Assembly (NCBI RefSeq): GCF_002899675.1
Contig: NZ_PKUU01000010.1
Span: 124,001-188,000, forward strand
DNA: 64,000 bases
DNA from: Clostridium sp. chh4-2
Lineage (GTDB): Bacteria > Bacillota > Clostridia > Lachnospirales > Lachnospiraceae
Direction of reading: 5' to 3'
The position numbers were made by a program, and so were the translations under genes. Under the pieces are notes generated by a model, which did no database searches, was not told where the DNA came from, and worked only from the letters and a program-made list of their open reading frames with translations. Below, in pieces: positions 17,898 through 27,374 of this stretch. The stretch's first letter is position 1; each line of letters starts with the position of its first letter.

Positions 17898-18203
17898 ATG
17901 ATGGAAGAAGGAATGAACTGCTGTCACAAAACAAAAGAGCGGACAGAAAAAGAATATAAGAGCCTGGTACACCGTTTGAACCGGATTGAAGGACAGATAC
18001 GCGGGATCAAAAACATGGTGGAAAAGGACGCCTACTGTACGGATATACTGGTCCAAGTGGCTGCGGCTACCGCCGCTCTGAACAGTTTCAGCAAGGAATT
18101 GCTGTCCAGCCATATACGGACCTGCGTTGCAGATGATATCCGCAGCGGCAAGGATGAGACCATTGACGAACTGGTCGATACAATCCGGAAGCTGATGCGG
18201 TAA
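17898..18203 (+). CDS. csoR: Copper-sensing repressor CsoR
   Basis: A 101-aa CsoR/RcnR-family protein. The Cu(I) ligand set is complete with C47 (AYCTDI), H72 and C76 (HIRTC). Helix 1 carries VHRLNRIEGQIRGIKNM. ATG 17898 has AAAGGAGG upstream; ATG 17880 would precede that ribosome site. It is first gene of the copper operon, represses its own promoter without copper, and releases it on Cu(I) binding (family knowledge). Confidence 0.92.
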   Translation: MMEEGMNCCHKTKERTEKEYKSLVHRLNRIEGQIRGIKNMVEKDAYCTDILVQVAAATAALNSFSKELLSSHIRTCVADDIRSGKDETIDELVDTIRKLMR

Positions 18204-18310
18204 TATAATCCCGGAATGGGATAGATGCGAGAACTGTCAGAGCGGCGGCAAGGGAAATACGGCAGCAGAAAGCATTGACAGAAAGACAACAACAGGAAAG
18301 GAGTAAATAG

Positions 18311-20833
18311 ATGGAGCAATATAATGTAACAGGTATGAGCTGTGCGGCATGCAGCGCCCGCGTCGAAAAAGCGGTATCCAAAGTGCCGGGAGTTAAATCC
18401 TGTTCGGTCAGCCTGCTGACCAATTCCATGGGAGTGGAGGGCGACGCACCGGCAGAGGCCGTGATCCGTGCGGTCGAGGAAGCCGGATATGGGGCGGCTG
18501 CGAAACGTGCCGCAGCAAAGAGCGGGCCGGCGGCAGATGACGGTGATATGTTAAAAGACAGGGAGACGCCGGTATTAAAGCACCGTCTGGCTGCCTCCCT
18601 TGGATTTTTGATTGTCCTGATGTATTTTTCTATGGGACATATGATGTGGAACTGGCCGGTTCCTGCATTTTTCGCGGATAATCATGTGGCTATGGGGCTG
18701 CTTCAGCTGATTTTGACGGCCATTGTCATGGTTATCAATCAGAAATTCTTCATCAGCGGATTCCGGGGGCTTTTGCATAAAGCTCCGAATATGGATACGC
18801 TGGTGGCATTGGGTTCCGGCGCGTCTTTTGTATATAGCGTGTATGCGCTGTTTGCCATGACGGCCGCTCAGACCAGAGGGGATATGGCGGGAGTCATGGA
18901 ATACATGCATGAGTTTTACTTTGAATCGGCCGCCATGATTCTGACTTTGATTACAGTCGGCAAGATGCTGGAAGCCCGTTCTAAGGGTAAGACCACAGAT
19001 GCGTTAAAAAGCCTGATGAAACTGGCGCCTAAAACAGCAACTATTATAGAAGGCGGCAAAGAGGTGGAAGTTTCCATCGATCAGGTGAAAAAAGGCGATA
19101 TTTTTGTAGTCCGCCCCGGTGAAAATATTCCGGTAGACGGAATTGTTCTGGAGGGCAGCAGCGCGGTCAATGAATCGGCTCTGACCGGAGAAAGCATTCC
19201 GGTGGATAAAGGCGCCGGGGATCAGGTATCGGCCGCCACCACCAACCAGTCCGGCTTCATCAAATGCCAGGCGTCCAGGGTTGGCGAAGACACCACCTTG
19301 TCCCAGATCATACAGATGGTCAGCGATGCATCGGCAACGAAAGCGCCAATTGCCAAGGTTGCGGATAAAGTATCGGGAATCTTTGTGCCTATCGTGATTG
19401 TGATCGCTGCGGTGACTATACTGGCCTGGCTGATCGCAGGCCAGAGCGTCGGTTTTGCGCTGGCACGGGGTATATCCGTTCTGGTAATAAGCTGTCCGTG
19501 CGCTCTCGGTCTGGCAACTCCGGTTGCGATTATGGTGGGCAACGGAATGGGAGCCAAGAATGGCACCATGTTTAAGACAGCCGTTTCCCTGGAAGAGACG
19601 GGCAAGACACAGATCGTAGCCCTGGATAAGACCGGAACGATCACTAGCGGAGAACCTAAGGTGACCGATATTATTCCGGCAAAAGGATTTACGGAAAAAC
19701 AGCTTTTAGAGCTGGCGTCCGCATTGGAGAAGAAAAGCGAACATCCGCTGGCCAGAGCGGTTCTTACGCGGGCTGAGGAAGAGAAGATGGAAGCCAGGGA
19801 AGTAACCGATTTTCGTGCGCTTCCCGGTAACGGATTATCCGCAGTTTTGGACGGCGCTGTGCTTTGCGGCGGAAACTTTACTTTTATCAGCAGCCAGGCA
19901 GAGGTGACTGAGGAGATGAAGCGCAGGTCGGAGCAGCTGGCAGAGGAAGGCAAGACCCCGTTATTTTTCAGTAAAGACGGCAGTATGGCCGGCGTCATAG
20001 CCGTAGCCGATACCATAAAAGAAGATAGCCCTCAGGCAGTAAAAGAGCTTCAGAACATGGGAATCCATGTAGTGATGCTGACTGGCGATAATGAGCGGAC
20101 GGCCAGGGCTGTGGGAAAACAGGCCGGTGTGGACGCGGTGATTGCCGGCGTGCTCCCAGAAGGAAAAGAAAATGTGATCCGGGAACTGAAGAAAAAGGGC
20201 AAGGTGGCCATGGTGGGAGACGGCATCAACGATGCGCCCGCCCTCACCAGAGCGGATATCGGTATCGCCATCGGAGCAGGAACGGATATTGCTATCGACG
20301 CTGCCGATGTGGTGCTGATGAAGAGCCGCCTGAGCGATGTTCCGGCCGCCATCCGCCTGAGCCGGGCCACATTAAGAAATATTCACGAGAACCTGTTTTG
20401 GGCGTTCTTTTACAATGCGGTGGGAATACCGCTGGCAGCAGGCGTATGGTTCCCGTTATTCGGATGGAAACTGAATCCCATGTTCGGGGCGGCGGCCATG
20501 AGCTTATCCAGCTTTTGTGTGGTCACCAATGCGCTCCGGCTTAATTTCTTCAAAATGCATGACGCATCAGGGGATAAAAAAATAAAAGCAAAAAGAAAGG
20601 AAGAAAAAATTATGGAAAAAACAATGAAAATCGAAGGAATGATGTGCGGACACTGTGAGGCCAGAGTGAAAAAGTGCCTGGAAGCGCTGCCGGAAGTAAA
20701 TGAAGCCGTAGTGAGCCATGAAGCCGGAACCGCAGTGGTAACCTTGAATTCACAGATAGAGGATGATGTTTTGAAAAAAACAGTGGAAGATCAGGATTAT
20801 AAAGTGCTGTCCATTGAGAACAGCGGCAAATAA
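18311..20833 (+). CDS. copA: Cu(I) P1B-type ATPase CopA with C-terminal CopZ-like domain
   Basis: An 840-aa copper exporter. An N-terminal HMA domain has C11 and C14 ([12 protein letters not shown]). The ATPase core shows TGES in the actuator, the membrane copper site CPC at 395-397, the phosphorylated Asp439 in DKTGT, EHPLA, and [12 protein letters not shown]. After the last membrane helices and a Lys-rich linker (about 755-767) a second HMA domain follows, with [13 protein letters not shown]. The linker contains its own ribosome-site-like sequence and ATG, so a free CopZ may also be made. It pumps Cu(I) out of the cytosol using ATP. Confidence 0.93.
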   Translation: MEQYNVTGMSCAACSARVEKAVSKVPGVKSCSVSLLTNSMGVEGDAPAEAVIRAVEEAGYGAAAKRAAAKSGPAADDGDMLKDRETPVLKHRLAASLGFLIVLMYFSMGHMMWNWPVPAFFADNHVAMGLLQLILTAIVMVINQKFFISGFRGLLHKAPNMDTLVALGSGASFVYSVYALFAMTAAQTRGDMAGVMEYMHEFYFESAAMILTLITVGKMLEARSKGKTTDALKSLMKLAPKTATIIEGGKEVEVSIDQVKKGDIFVVRPGENIPVDGIVLEGSSAVNESALTGESIPVDKGAGDQVSAATTNQSGFIKCQASRVGEDTTLSQIIQMVSDASATKAPIAKVADKVSGIFVPIVIVIAAVTILAWLIAGQSVGFALARGISVLVISCPCALGLATPVAIMVGNGMGAKNGTMFKTAVSLEETGKTQIVALDKTGTITSGEPKVTDIIPAKGFTEKQLLELASALEKKSEHPLARAVLTRAEEEKMEAREVTDFRALPGNGLSAVLDGAVLCGGNFTFISSQAEVTEEMKRRSEQLAEEGKTPLFFSKDGSMAGVIAVADTIKEDSPQAVKELQNMGIHVVMLTGDNERTARAVGKQAGVDAVIAGVLPEGKENVIRELKKKGKVAMVGDGINDAPALTRADIGIAIGAGTDIAIDAADVVLMKSRLSDVPAAIRLSRATLRNIHENLFWAFFYNAVGIPLAAGVWFPLFGWKLNPMFGAAAMSLSSFCVVTNALRLNFFKMHDASGDKKIKAKRKEEKIMEKTMKIEGMMCGHCEARVKKCLEALPEVNEAVVSHEAGTAVVTLNSQIEDDVLKKTVEDQDYKVLSIENSGK
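20596..20833 (+). other. Possible internal translation start for a free CopZ chaperone
   Basis: Inside copA, AAAGGAAG (20596-20603) lies 8 bases before an in-frame ATG (20612). From there to the copA stop is a 73-aa HMA domain, [15 protein letters not shown] onward, the exact size of stand-alone CopZ. A run of seven A (20576-20582) lies just upstream; loss of one A in the message would read TAA immediately and give CopA without this domain. Confidence 0.4.
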
Positions 20834-20837
20834 AATG

Positions 20838-20889
20838 TAACAGTTCAGCATTCCGATGCTTTAGCCGGCTTCGGAAGGCTGAACTGTTA
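20838..20889 (+). terminator. Hairpin after copA
   Basis: TAACAGTTCAGC (20838-20849) pairs with GCTGAACTGTTA (20878-20889), and TTCCGA (20851-20856) pairs inside with TCGGAA (20871-20876). The stem is long, but the T-run after it is weak. Confidence 0.6.
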
Positions 20890-20919
20890 TAATAAAATCA
20901 AAAAATCCCTGAAAAATGC

Positions 20920-20948
20920 TTGATTTTATGGACAAAGTTTGATAAAAT
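20920..20948 (+). promoter_or_regulatory. Promoter of rpsF-ssb-rpsR
   Basis: -35 TTGATT (20920-20925), 17-base spacer, -10 TAAAAT (20943-20948). The leader of about 70 bases before rpsF includes a short GCTCCTG/CAGGGGC stem (about 20975-20998). S6-S18 autoregulatory leaders are known in bacteria, but I cannot confirm that motif here. Confidence 0.6.
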
Positions 20949-21023
20949 GAATATTCGTGACATATAAATTCCTTGCTCCTGAAACTGAAAGCAGGGGCCA
21001 GAGACCACAAGGAGGTTAAAAGC

Positions 21024-21311
21024 ATGAACAAATATGAATTAGCAGTTGTTCTTAGCGCAAAACTCGATGATGAAGAAAGAGCAGCAGCACTTGAAAAGGT
21101 AAAAGGATATATTGCCCGTTTCGGTGGTACTGTAACTAACGTTGATGAATGGGGTAAGAAGAGATTAGCTTACGAAATTCAGAAGATGAAAGAAGCTTTC
21201 TATTATTTCATCCAGTTTGAGTCTGATTCCAATTGTCCTAACGAAGTGGAAGCACACGTTCGTATTATGGAGCAGGTTATCAGATATTTATGCGTAAGAC
21301 AGGATGCATAA
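21024..21311 (+). CDS. rpsF: 30S ribosomal protein S6
   Basis: A 95-aa S6: MNKYELAVVLSAKLDDEER, GGTVTNVDEWGKKRLAYEIQ and the RNA-binding end VRIMEQVIRYLCVRQDA. ATG 21024 follows AAGGAGG; the in-frame 20973 start is too early. S6 binds 16S rRNA as a pair with S18, encoded two genes downstream. Classic rpsF-ssb-rpsR operon. Confidence 0.97.
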   Translation: MNKYELAVVLSAKLDDEERAAALEKVKGYIARFGGTVTNVDEWGKKRLAYEIQKMKEAFYYFIQFESDSNCPNEVEAHVRIMEQVIRYLCVRQDA

Positions 21312-21335
21312 TAGAAGATAAGAAAGAGTGATCGT

Positions 21336-21794
21336 ATGAATAGAGTTATCCTTATGGGTAGATTGACAAGAGATCCTGAAGTGAGATATTCTCAGGGCGA
21401 GCGTTCTATGGCAATTGCAAGATATACTCTTGCCGTTGACAGAAGAGGCCGCAGAAGCCAGGACGGCGGCGAACAGACAGCAGACTTTATCAATATCGTA
21501 GCATTTGACAGAGCCGGAGAATTTGCAGAAAAGTACTTCCGCCAGGGTATGAGGGTTTTAGTTTCAGGAAGAATTCAGACTGGTAGCTATACCAACAAAG
21601 ATGGTCAGAAAGTTTATACGACTGACATTATTGTAGACGATCAGGAATTTGCTGACAGCAAGGGCGCTGCTTCCGATATGGGCGGCGGCGGATACCAGCA
21701 GCCGGCAGCCAGACCAGCGCCATCCAGCGCAATTGGTGATGGATTTATGAACATTCCGGACGGAGTTGAAGACGAAGGACTTCCGTTCAATTAA
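21336..21794 (+). CDS. ssb: Single-stranded DNA-binding protein
   Basis: A 152-aa SSB with an OB fold (MNRVILMGRLTRDPEVRYS, FINIVAFDRAGEFAEKYFRQ, GRIQTGSYTNKDGQKVYTT), a Gly/Gln/Ala-rich linker (about 108-130) and the acidic partner-binding tip EGLPFN, a variant of the usual DDDLPF. It coats single-stranded DNA during replication and repair and recruits partners through the tip. Confidence 0.96.
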   Translation: MNRVILMGRLTRDPEVRYSQGERSMAIARYTLAVDRRGRRSQDGGEQTADFINIVAFDRAGEFAEKYFRQGMRVLVSGRIQTGSYTNKDGQKVYTTDIIVDDQEFADSKGAASDMGGGGYQQPAARPAPSSAIGDGFMNIPDGVEDEGLPFN

Positions 21795-21824
21795 TACCTA
21801 TATTCGAAGAAGGAGGTAACATCA

Positions 21825-22094
21825 ATGGCATTCAATAGAAATGATAAAGCTGACGGTTCTAAGATGAGAAGAGGCGGCGGTATGCGCAGAAGAAAAAAAG
21901 TTTGCGTATTCTGCGGCGATAAGAACGGCGTAATCGATTATAAAGATGTAAACAAATTAAAAAGATATGTATCTGAGAGAGGTAAAATTCTTCCTAGAAG
22001 AATCACAGGAAACTGTGCAAAACATCAGAGAGCTCTTACAGTAGCAATTAAGAGAGCACGTCATATCGCTTTAATGCCTTACACAATGGAGTAA
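21825..22094 (+). CDS. rpsR: 30S ribosomal protein S18
   Basis: An 89-aa S18 with [40 protein letters not shown] and [20 protein letters not shown]. Three cysteines (CVFC and GNC) are kept, as in zinc-binding S18 forms. Ends the operon just before a rho-independent terminator. Confidence 0.97.
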   Translation: MAFNRNDKADGSKMRRGGGMRRRKKVCVFCGDKNGVIDYKDVNKLKRYVSERGKILPRRITGNCAKHQRALTVAIKRARHIALMPYTME

Positions 22095-22173
22095 GATCCT
22101 TATTCTATAAGGGCTTTGAGTGTTGGTTTTGCTCAAATGTTTACTCATAGTGTGAATAAAATATGATTTTATA

Positions 22174-22207
22174 AATGACCTTATATGAAAATATGAGGTC
22201 ATTTTTT
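22174..22207 (+). terminator. Rho-independent terminator after rpsR
   Basis: AATGACCT (22174-22181) pairs with AGGTCATT (22196-22203), extended inward by A/T pairs, followed by a six-T run. It ends the rpsF operon. Confidence 0.85.
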
Positions 22208-22470
22208 GTGCTTTCGGCGGTATATGTTTCTAATAGGTGTAAAATGATATAAAAAACCTTCCAGACAAAATCTCAATCCAGCATTCGTGAATTTACGGAT
22301 ACAGGTTATTGAAGGAAGAAAAGAACCGAGAAGGGTACAAAGAAAAAACGAGGCAAGGGACAGGATGTGATGATAGAATTAGATATAAACTGCAAATTGC
22401 CGATATTGGTTTATATACCTGTGATTATTTGATATAATCAAGCTATCAATGAATGCGGGGAGGCGGGAAA
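22208..22470 (+). promoter_or_regulatory. Upstream region of the histidine kinase gene
   Basis: No gene seen in this stretch. A -10-like TATAAT lies at 22433-22438 with only a weak -35 (TTTATA around 22410). If used, the leader before TTG 22471 is about 25 bases. Confidence 0.35.
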
Positions 22471-24465
22471 TTGTCAGAGAAAAAAGAGCGGTGGATACTG
22501 GCAGTTGTTCTGCCTATGATAGTGATTTTGATGCTGGCGTTATGGGGGATTAAGCCGCGCCTAGATGAAATCACAACTGTAACCTCTGCAGACGGCATAT
22601 GGGATTTGACGGATTACGCCCTTGACCAAAGGGTGACTAGACTTACCGGTTCCGTTGAATATGTACCAAACGCTCTGCTTACCCCGCAGGCTTTTTCTGA
22701 GAATGCTTTATTAAGAGACAATAAAATCCTGCTGGGACAGCCTGGCAATGAGATTCCGTATGCCACCAGCCGGATGCGGATAAAGGCTCCGAAAGGCAGC
22801 TATTTTATCTGCGGGTACAGCGTGGACTTTGCCAGCCGGATGTATGCCAATGGGGAGTTGCTGTTTGAAGCCGGCGTTCCGGGCGACAGCCGGGAAAATA
22901 CTGCGCCGGGCGTGGAATTCTATGTGCTTCCGGTATCGCCGGACGAAAATGGAGAGATTGTTATTGTGCAGCAGGCGTCCAATTTCACCCATAAAGACGG
23001 GGGAACCCATGGAACTCTCTACATCGGCATGCCGGAGCAGATCAACCGGTATGCAGTCCGTAATCTCTGGCCGGAAGTAGTGCTCATGGGATGCTATCTT
23101 TCTCTGTTTGTCGTACATCTGATCCTCTATTTGATGATGCGTGGCTACAGGCCTAATTTCCTGTTTGCTTTGTACTGCCTAACATGGTTTGTCCGTACAG
23201 GAGTGACCGGACAACGGATATTTAGCGTGATATTGCCGCAGCTGCCGTGGACGGCAGTGTTCCGGCTGGAATATTTAACGATGCCGTTAAGCGGTATTTT
23301 GCTTGTTTGGCTTCTATATCTGCTATTTCCGGGTGTGCTGCAAAAATGGTTTCCTCCGGCTGTCACTATATTATGCGGTTTATTCGCAGCTGTTGATCTG
23401 TTCGGTTCCACATTGTTTATGTCCTATACTACAGTCTGGCGTATCGTGATTCTGGTGCTTATCGGCATATATTTTTTTGTCCGCCTGTTTTTGAGCTGGC
23501 AGAGGCCGGACCCGGGACAGTCTGCCGTATTGTCGGGATTTGCATTTTTGGTGTTTGCAGCCATATGGGATATGATGTACCATCGTGATATGTTCATGGC
23601 TCCGGCCCTGCGCTTTGCGATTTCGGAGATGGCAATGGCGGTGTTCGTCCTATTTTCCATGACAGCTATGTTTTTTGGTACCATGCGGGAGGTGCGCCGC
23701 GCCAGAGAGAGGGAGGAGCGCATGGCCGCTGAAAAGGAGATGCTGGCGGAGATGAATCGAATGAAAAATCAGTTTTATACGGAAATATCCCACGAAATGA
23801 AAACTCCTTTAACGGTTATATCTGTCAATGCGCAGTTCGCGGCCCAGAACATTAAGGCCGGTGTGGTGGATGAAGAAACAGTTACCGATCTGACCGCTAT
23901 TTCGGCCGAAGCCAGGCGGTTGTCGGAAATGGTCACAGGCCTTGTGGATCTTGGCCGAATGCAGGGAACCGTATCCGGGAGAACGGAACTGTCTCTTGAG
24001 TCTTTAGTGGCGGAAACGGTGCGCATTTATCAATCCATGTTTGCCCGGCGGGCAAATACCCTGACAGCAGAACTTGAACCGGACATACCCGTTGTGGAGG
24101 GCAGCACCGACCAGATTGTTCAGGTTCTGATCAATCTTCTCAGCAATGCCAACAGACATACAAGAAACGGCAAGGTAGTGGTCAACGCGGAAGTTTTGAA
24201 TGACCAGGTACGGATCAGCGTTTCGGATAATGGAAGCGGCATCAGCGCGGAACTGCTTCCGCACGTATTTGACCGGTTCTGGCGGGGCGAGGGAGGCGGA
24301 ACCGGTTTGGGGCTTACCATATGTAAAACAATAATAGAAGAACATGGCGGCGAAATTGGAATAGAGAGCGAAGAGCACAGGGGGACAAGGGTTTGGTTTA
24401 CTCTTCCGGCGATGAAAGGGGCGGGACATGAAAGAAACGGGGATAATTCTCCTGGTAGAAGATGA
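22471..24465 (+). CDS. Sensor histidine kinase with 7TMR-DISM-like membrane domain
   Basis: A 664-aa kinase from TTG 22471, chosen because GGGGAGGCGGG lies just upstream; ATG 22453 is possible but has no ribosome site. One membrane helix (about 9-27), an extracytoplasmic beta-rich domain to about 190, then about seven helices (200-395) resembling 7TMR-DISM, a HisKA helix with the phosphorylated His441 in SHEMKTPLT, and an HATPase domain (NLLSNANRHT, VSDNGSGI, GLGLTICKTIIEEHGG). It senses an outside signal, probably a carbohydrate-like ligand, and phosphorylates the regulator whose gene overlaps its end by 38 bases. Confidence 0.9.
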   Translation: MSEKKERWILAVVLPMIVILMLALWGIKPRLDEITTVTSADGIWDLTDYALDQRVTRLTGSVEYVPNALLTPQAFSENALLRDNKILLGQPGNEIPYATSRMRIKAPKGSYFICGYSVDFASRMYANGELLFEAGVPGDSRENTAPGVEFYVLPVSPDENGEIVIVQQASNFTHKDGGTHGTLYIGMPEQINRYAVRNLWPEVVLMGCYLSLFVVHLILYLMMRGYRPNFLFALYCLTWFVRTGVTGQRIFSVILPQLPWTAVFRLEYLTMPLSGILLVWLLYLLFPGVLQKWFPPAVTILCGLFAAVDLFGSTLFMSYTTVWRIVILVLIGIYFFVRLFLSWQRPDPGQSAVLSGFAFLVFAAIWDMMYHRDMFMAPALRFAISEMAMAVFVLFSMTAMFFGTMREVRRAREREERMAAEKEMLAEMNRMKNQFYTEISHEMKTPLTVISVNAQFAAQNIKAGVVDEETVTDLTAISAEARRLSEMVTGLVDLGRMQGTVSGRTELSLESLVAETVRIYQSMFARRANTLTAELEPDIPVVEGSTDQIVQVLINLLSNANRHTRNGKVVVNAEVLNDQVRISVSDNGSGISAELLPHVFDRFWRGEGGGTGLGLTICKTIIEEHGGEIGIESEEHRGTRVWFTLPAMKGAGHERNGDNSPGRR

Positions 24466-25144
24466 CAAAAATATTCAGCGGATTAACCGTCGGATTTTGG
24501 AACGGGAAGGATTCACGGTACTGTGTGCCGCAACCATAGGGAAGGCATATGAGCTTCTTCAAAAGCATTCGCCGGATGTTCTGGTGTTGGACATTATGCT
24601 TCCGGATGGAAGCGGGCTGGTTTTTTGTGAAAAAATCCGTTCTGCTACTCCAGCGCCGGTACTGTTTCTGACAGCACTGGATGAAAAGAATGAGATTATT
24701 GAAGGGCTTGTTGCAGGCGGCAATGACTATATTACAAAGCCTTATGATGTGGACGAATTTGTGGCCCGCGTTAAAACCCAGCTCCGCCTTGTGCGCATGA
24801 ATCGTCAAACAATGGAACACACAAAAACTTTGACGAGGGGGCCTTTGGTTCTGGATACAGTAGCGCTGCGGGTCTTTTTAAACGGCAGCGATATGAGGCT
24901 TTCTGCCAGGGAATTTTCCGTTCTGCTGTATCTTTTAAAAAATGAGGGAAAAACCCTTCCGGCGGAGGAAATCTATGAAGAGATCTGGAAACAGCCCATG
25001 TCCGGAGATGCTAATGCTCTTTGGAAATGTATGTCGCGGCTAAAGAATAAACTGGCGGCTTCAGAAGGCAGAATATCTTTAATGAATTTTCGAAATGAGG
25101 GCTATCTGTTAGACATTTTGGACGACGGGCTGGAAAATAAGTGA
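24428..25144 (+). CDS. OmpR/PhoB-type response regulator
   Basis: A 238-aa regulator: receiver domain with acidic pair E11-D12-D13, phosphorylated D55 (VLVLDIMLPDG), LTALDEKNE and K in YITKPYD, then a winged-helix DNA-binding domain (DMRLSAREFSVLLYLLKNEG, IWKQPMSGDANALWKCMSRL). The second half of the wing is slightly unusual: the common TVDVHI segment is replaced by NALWKCMSRLKNKL. Partner of the overlapping histidine kinase; target genes unknown. Confidence 0.92.
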   Translation: MKETGIILLVEDDKNIQRINRRILEREGFTVLCAATIGKAYELLQKHSPDVLVLDIMLPDGSGLVFCEKIRSATPAPVLFLTALDEKNEIIEGLVAGGNDYITKPYDVDEFVARVKTQLRLVRMNRQTMEHTKTLTRGPLVLDTVALRVFLNGSDMRLSAREFSVLLYLLKNEGKTLPAEEIYEEIWKQPMSGDANALWKCMSRLKNKLAASEGRISLMNFRNEGYLLDILDDGLENK

Positions 25145-25161
25145 TATAAGAGTGACGGTAT

Positions 25162-25200
25162 AACGCGAACCTGACATTTTGGTAAGGTTCGCGTTTTTTT
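25162..25200 (+). terminator. Rho-independent terminator after the two-component genes
   Basis: AACGCGAACCT (25162-25172) pairs with AGGTTCGCGTT (25185-25195), followed by a T-run continuing to about 25200. Confidence 0.88.
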
Positions 25201-25242
25201 CGTTTTTTTCTGTTATGCTGAATCTGAGAAAGGAGGAGGCGT

Positions 25243-25404
25243 ATGGAAAAAGAACATTCACAGATAAGGTTTGAGGTGTGTATAGAGGATTACCGCAATT
25301 ATACATGGCAGGGAAAATTGACAACAGAGGGTCGTGTGATTGAGTTTAAAAGTGATTTAGAACTGCTGCTCACCATAGATAAACTGGTGAGTAATAGGAT
25401 GTGA
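25243..25404 (+). CDS. Hypothetical 53-aa protein
   Basis: A short ORF beginning MEKEHSQIRFEVCIEDYRNY with a strong AGGAGGAGG ribosome site (25231-25239). The composition is protein-like: an alternating strand pattern around RFEVCIEDYRNYTWQGKLT, then EFKSDLELLLTIDKLVSN. It lies between a terminator and the GAF-receiver gene, 47 bases before the latter, and probably shares its message. No family recognised. Confidence 0.55.
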   Translation: MEKEHSQIRFEVCIEDYRNYTWQGKLTTEGRVIEFKSDLELLLTIDKLVSNRM

Positions 25405-25451
25405 AAGGCCTTTCTGCAGTTTCACTATTAAAAAAGGAGGGAGGCCAGTTA

Positions 25452-26444
25452 ATGAAACTTTATACAGGTATCGCTGGACAGTCTCAGGTCTTATGTCATC
25501 AAGAGAGCGCAGTTCGTAATGAACGGTTCGTCGGGGAATGTTTAAAAAGGATAAGCGCGGCTTCAGATGCGGAAGAAGGACTGCGCCAGCTTCTTTGTTT
25601 TTTAGGGGAGAAGCTGGAATGCGACCGGGTATACGTGTTTGAGGAGATCGACCGGCAGCATATTTACAACACATACGAATGGTGTAGGCCGGGAATCTCA
25701 TCCGGTATTGAAGAACTCCCTTATGTGACAAAAAAAGACTTGTTTCCCTGGTATGGGCGGTTGGCAGGTGGAGGGAACATCATCGAATCGGATGTGGAAA
25801 TGCTTAAAAAAAGTGATCCATTAATTTATGAATTTTTACAGTTTCAGGAAATCCACTCCATCATTCTGAGCCCTATGATGGTCCAGGGAAAGATATACGG
25901 TCTTCTGGGGGCGGATAATCCTCCGCCGGAAAACCTCAGACATATTTCGGTGCTGTTCGATTTGCTGGCATATTTCGTATATTCTCTGGTCAGCCAAAGG
26001 GAATTGTCAAGGCTCAGAGAGATCCGCAACTCTGTTCAGAAAACCAGAACTGCCGAATCCAGGCATGTGGGAAAGACCGTTTTGCTGGTAGACGACAGCC
26101 CGGAGCTGCTTCGCCTGAATGAACGAGTCCTTCGTCCGGATGGTTATACTATTATGAGTGCGAAGTCACTGCAGGAAGCCGGTGCGCTGCTTAAAAAATC
26201 TTCGCCGGATGTCATTGTTTTGGATATTGATCTGTCGGATGGAAACGGACTGAGCTTTTGCAGAGAACTGCGCAGCAGAGCTGACATTCCGGTGGTATTT
26301 CTTACGGCCCACTCCGATGCGCGAACTGCGCGGGAAGGGATAGAGGCCGGAGGCTGCGCATTTCTGACTAAGCCTTATCAAATGGAGGATTTACAGAAAG
26401 CGGTGTCTGATGCGGTGGATGGAAAAAACAGCTCCAAAATATGA
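25452..26444 (+). CDS. GAF and receiver domain protein
   Basis: A 330-aa cytosolic protein from ATG 25452 (AAAGGAGGGAGG upstream). Residues about 25-190 form a GAF-type sensor domain (LLCFLGEKLECDRVYVFEEI, SIILSPMMVQGKIYGLLGAD); residues about 208-325 are a receiver with acidic pocket VDDSPE, phosphorylated D258 (VIVLDIDLSDGNG) and K in FLTKPYQ. There is no output domain, and the receiver closely resembles that of the upstream regulator. It may act as a phosphate sink, or as a sensor-receiver tuning the same kinase. Confidence 0.8.
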   Translation: MKLYTGIAGQSQVLCHQESAVRNERFVGECLKRISAASDAEEGLRQLLCFLGEKLECDRVYVFEEIDRQHIYNTYEWCRPGISSGIEELPYVTKKDLFPWYGRLAGGGNIIESDVEMLKKSDPLIYEFLQFQEIHSIILSPMMVQGKIYGLLGADNPPPENLRHISVLFDLLAYFVYSLVSQRELSRLREIRNSVQKTRTAESRHVGKTVLLVDDSPELLRLNERVLRPDGYTIMSAKSLQEAGALLKKSSPDVIVLDIDLSDGNGLSFCRELRSRADIPVVFLTAHSDARTAREGIEAGGCAFLTKPYQMEDLQKAVSDAVDGKNSSKI

Positions 26445-26465
26445 AAAATAAATTTGAATTTTCAA

Positions 26466-27374
26466 TTAGCTGTTAGCCGGATTGATCAAATCCAATTCCA
26501 GCTTGTTGAAGCTGTTAATAATATGCTTTTTAAAGGTGAGCAGCATCTTAGGCATAAATTTTTCTTTGTGGTAAACGATATAAAAATCCTGTTTCATATT
26601 TAAAAAAGGAATGGCTTTAAATTCACCGCTTTTCAGCCTTTTTCGGACAGAAAGCTTAGATAATACTCCCACTCCGTGTCCTGCCGCCACCGCATTTTTA
26701 ATTGCCTGTGTATTATGGCAGATCCAGGTGGGATTCCACTGGATGCCCAGTTCTTTTGTCACCTTTTCAAACTGTATTCTGGTTCCGCTTCCGGGTTCTC
26801 GGATGATAAAGTCTGCGGTTTCTAAATCACGTACCGTGATGGTCTCCATTTGGTAAAAAGGATGTTTATGGCTGTAGACAGCCACCACGTCGGCTTCCAT
26901 AAACTGTTCCGTAATCAGCACCGGGTTATCGATATAGCCTTCGATAAGAGCGATATCAATATCATTATTTAATAATAAATCTTGCACGCGTTGGGTATTT
27001 TCGATATAAACACGGTATTGAATATCAGGATAAAGAACTTTAAAAGAAGAAATGATGTCGCTTAATACACTGGTGCCAACAGTGACGCTGGCCCCGATTC
27101 TGATTAAGTCATTGGTAGCGGTATGCCGGATCTCGCTGTCAATTTTGTCATATGTATCAACCAGATAGATAGAATGGTGGTAAATTGTTTTGCCCGCTTC
27201 TGTTAAATAGAGTTTCTTATCAAGTCTTTCAAATAATTTCACTCCATACCAGTCTTCCAGTTCTCCGATCGTTTTACTGATTGATGGCTGAGATACGTGC
27301 AGAATTTTCGATGCTTGTGTCATATTCATATGTCTACAGACTTCATTGAAAACCCGAAAGTGTCGAATTGTCAT
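26466..27374 (-). CDS. LysR-family regulator, divergent from the kdgK operon
   Basis: A 302-aa LysR regulator using ATG 27374 with TAGGAGG upstream; the longer reading to 27497 adds an unrelated tail. HTH: MTQASKILHVSQPSISKTIG. The effector domain has the periplasmic-binding-like fold (RIGASVTVGTSVLSDIISSF, EPGSGTRIQFEKV), close to CysB/CysL-type proteins. It reads away from the sugar-acid genes, and a 16-bp palindrome near -65 of kdgK is its likely site. Presumably activates that operon on a sugar-acid effector. Confidence 0.88.
   Translation of the reverse strand: MTIRHFRVFNEVCRHMNMTQASKILHVSQPSISKTIGELEDWYGVKLFERLDKKLYLTEAGKTIYHHSIYLVDTYDKIDSEIRHTATNDLIRIGASVTVGTSVLSDIISSFKVLYPDIQYRVYIENTQRVQDLLLNNDIDIALIEGYIDNPVLITEQFMEADVVAVYSHKHPFYQMETITVRDLETADFIIREPGSGTRIQFEKVTKELGIQWNPTWICHNTQAIKNAVAAGHGVGVLSKLSVRKRLKSGEFKAIPFLNMKQDFYIVYHKEKFMPKMLLTFKKHIINSFNKLELDLINPANS

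Noticed and set aside
17560-17934. N-terminal extension of the metallophosphoesterase frame to 386 aa
   Set aside because: The extension crosses both CsoR operators and the copper promoter, has a protein-unlike composition, and lies upstream of a good minus-strand promoter (17608-17636) that fits a TTG start at 17559.
19222-20016. Long minus-strand frame of 264 codons within copA
   Set aside because: It is the antisense shadow of the conserved ATPase core; Ser/Ala/Thr-rich composition and no ribosome site.
20949-21023. S6-S18 autoregulatory leader RNA before rpsF
   Set aside because: A short stem exists, but I cannot identify the conserved bulge sequence by eye, so it is only mentioned with the promoter.
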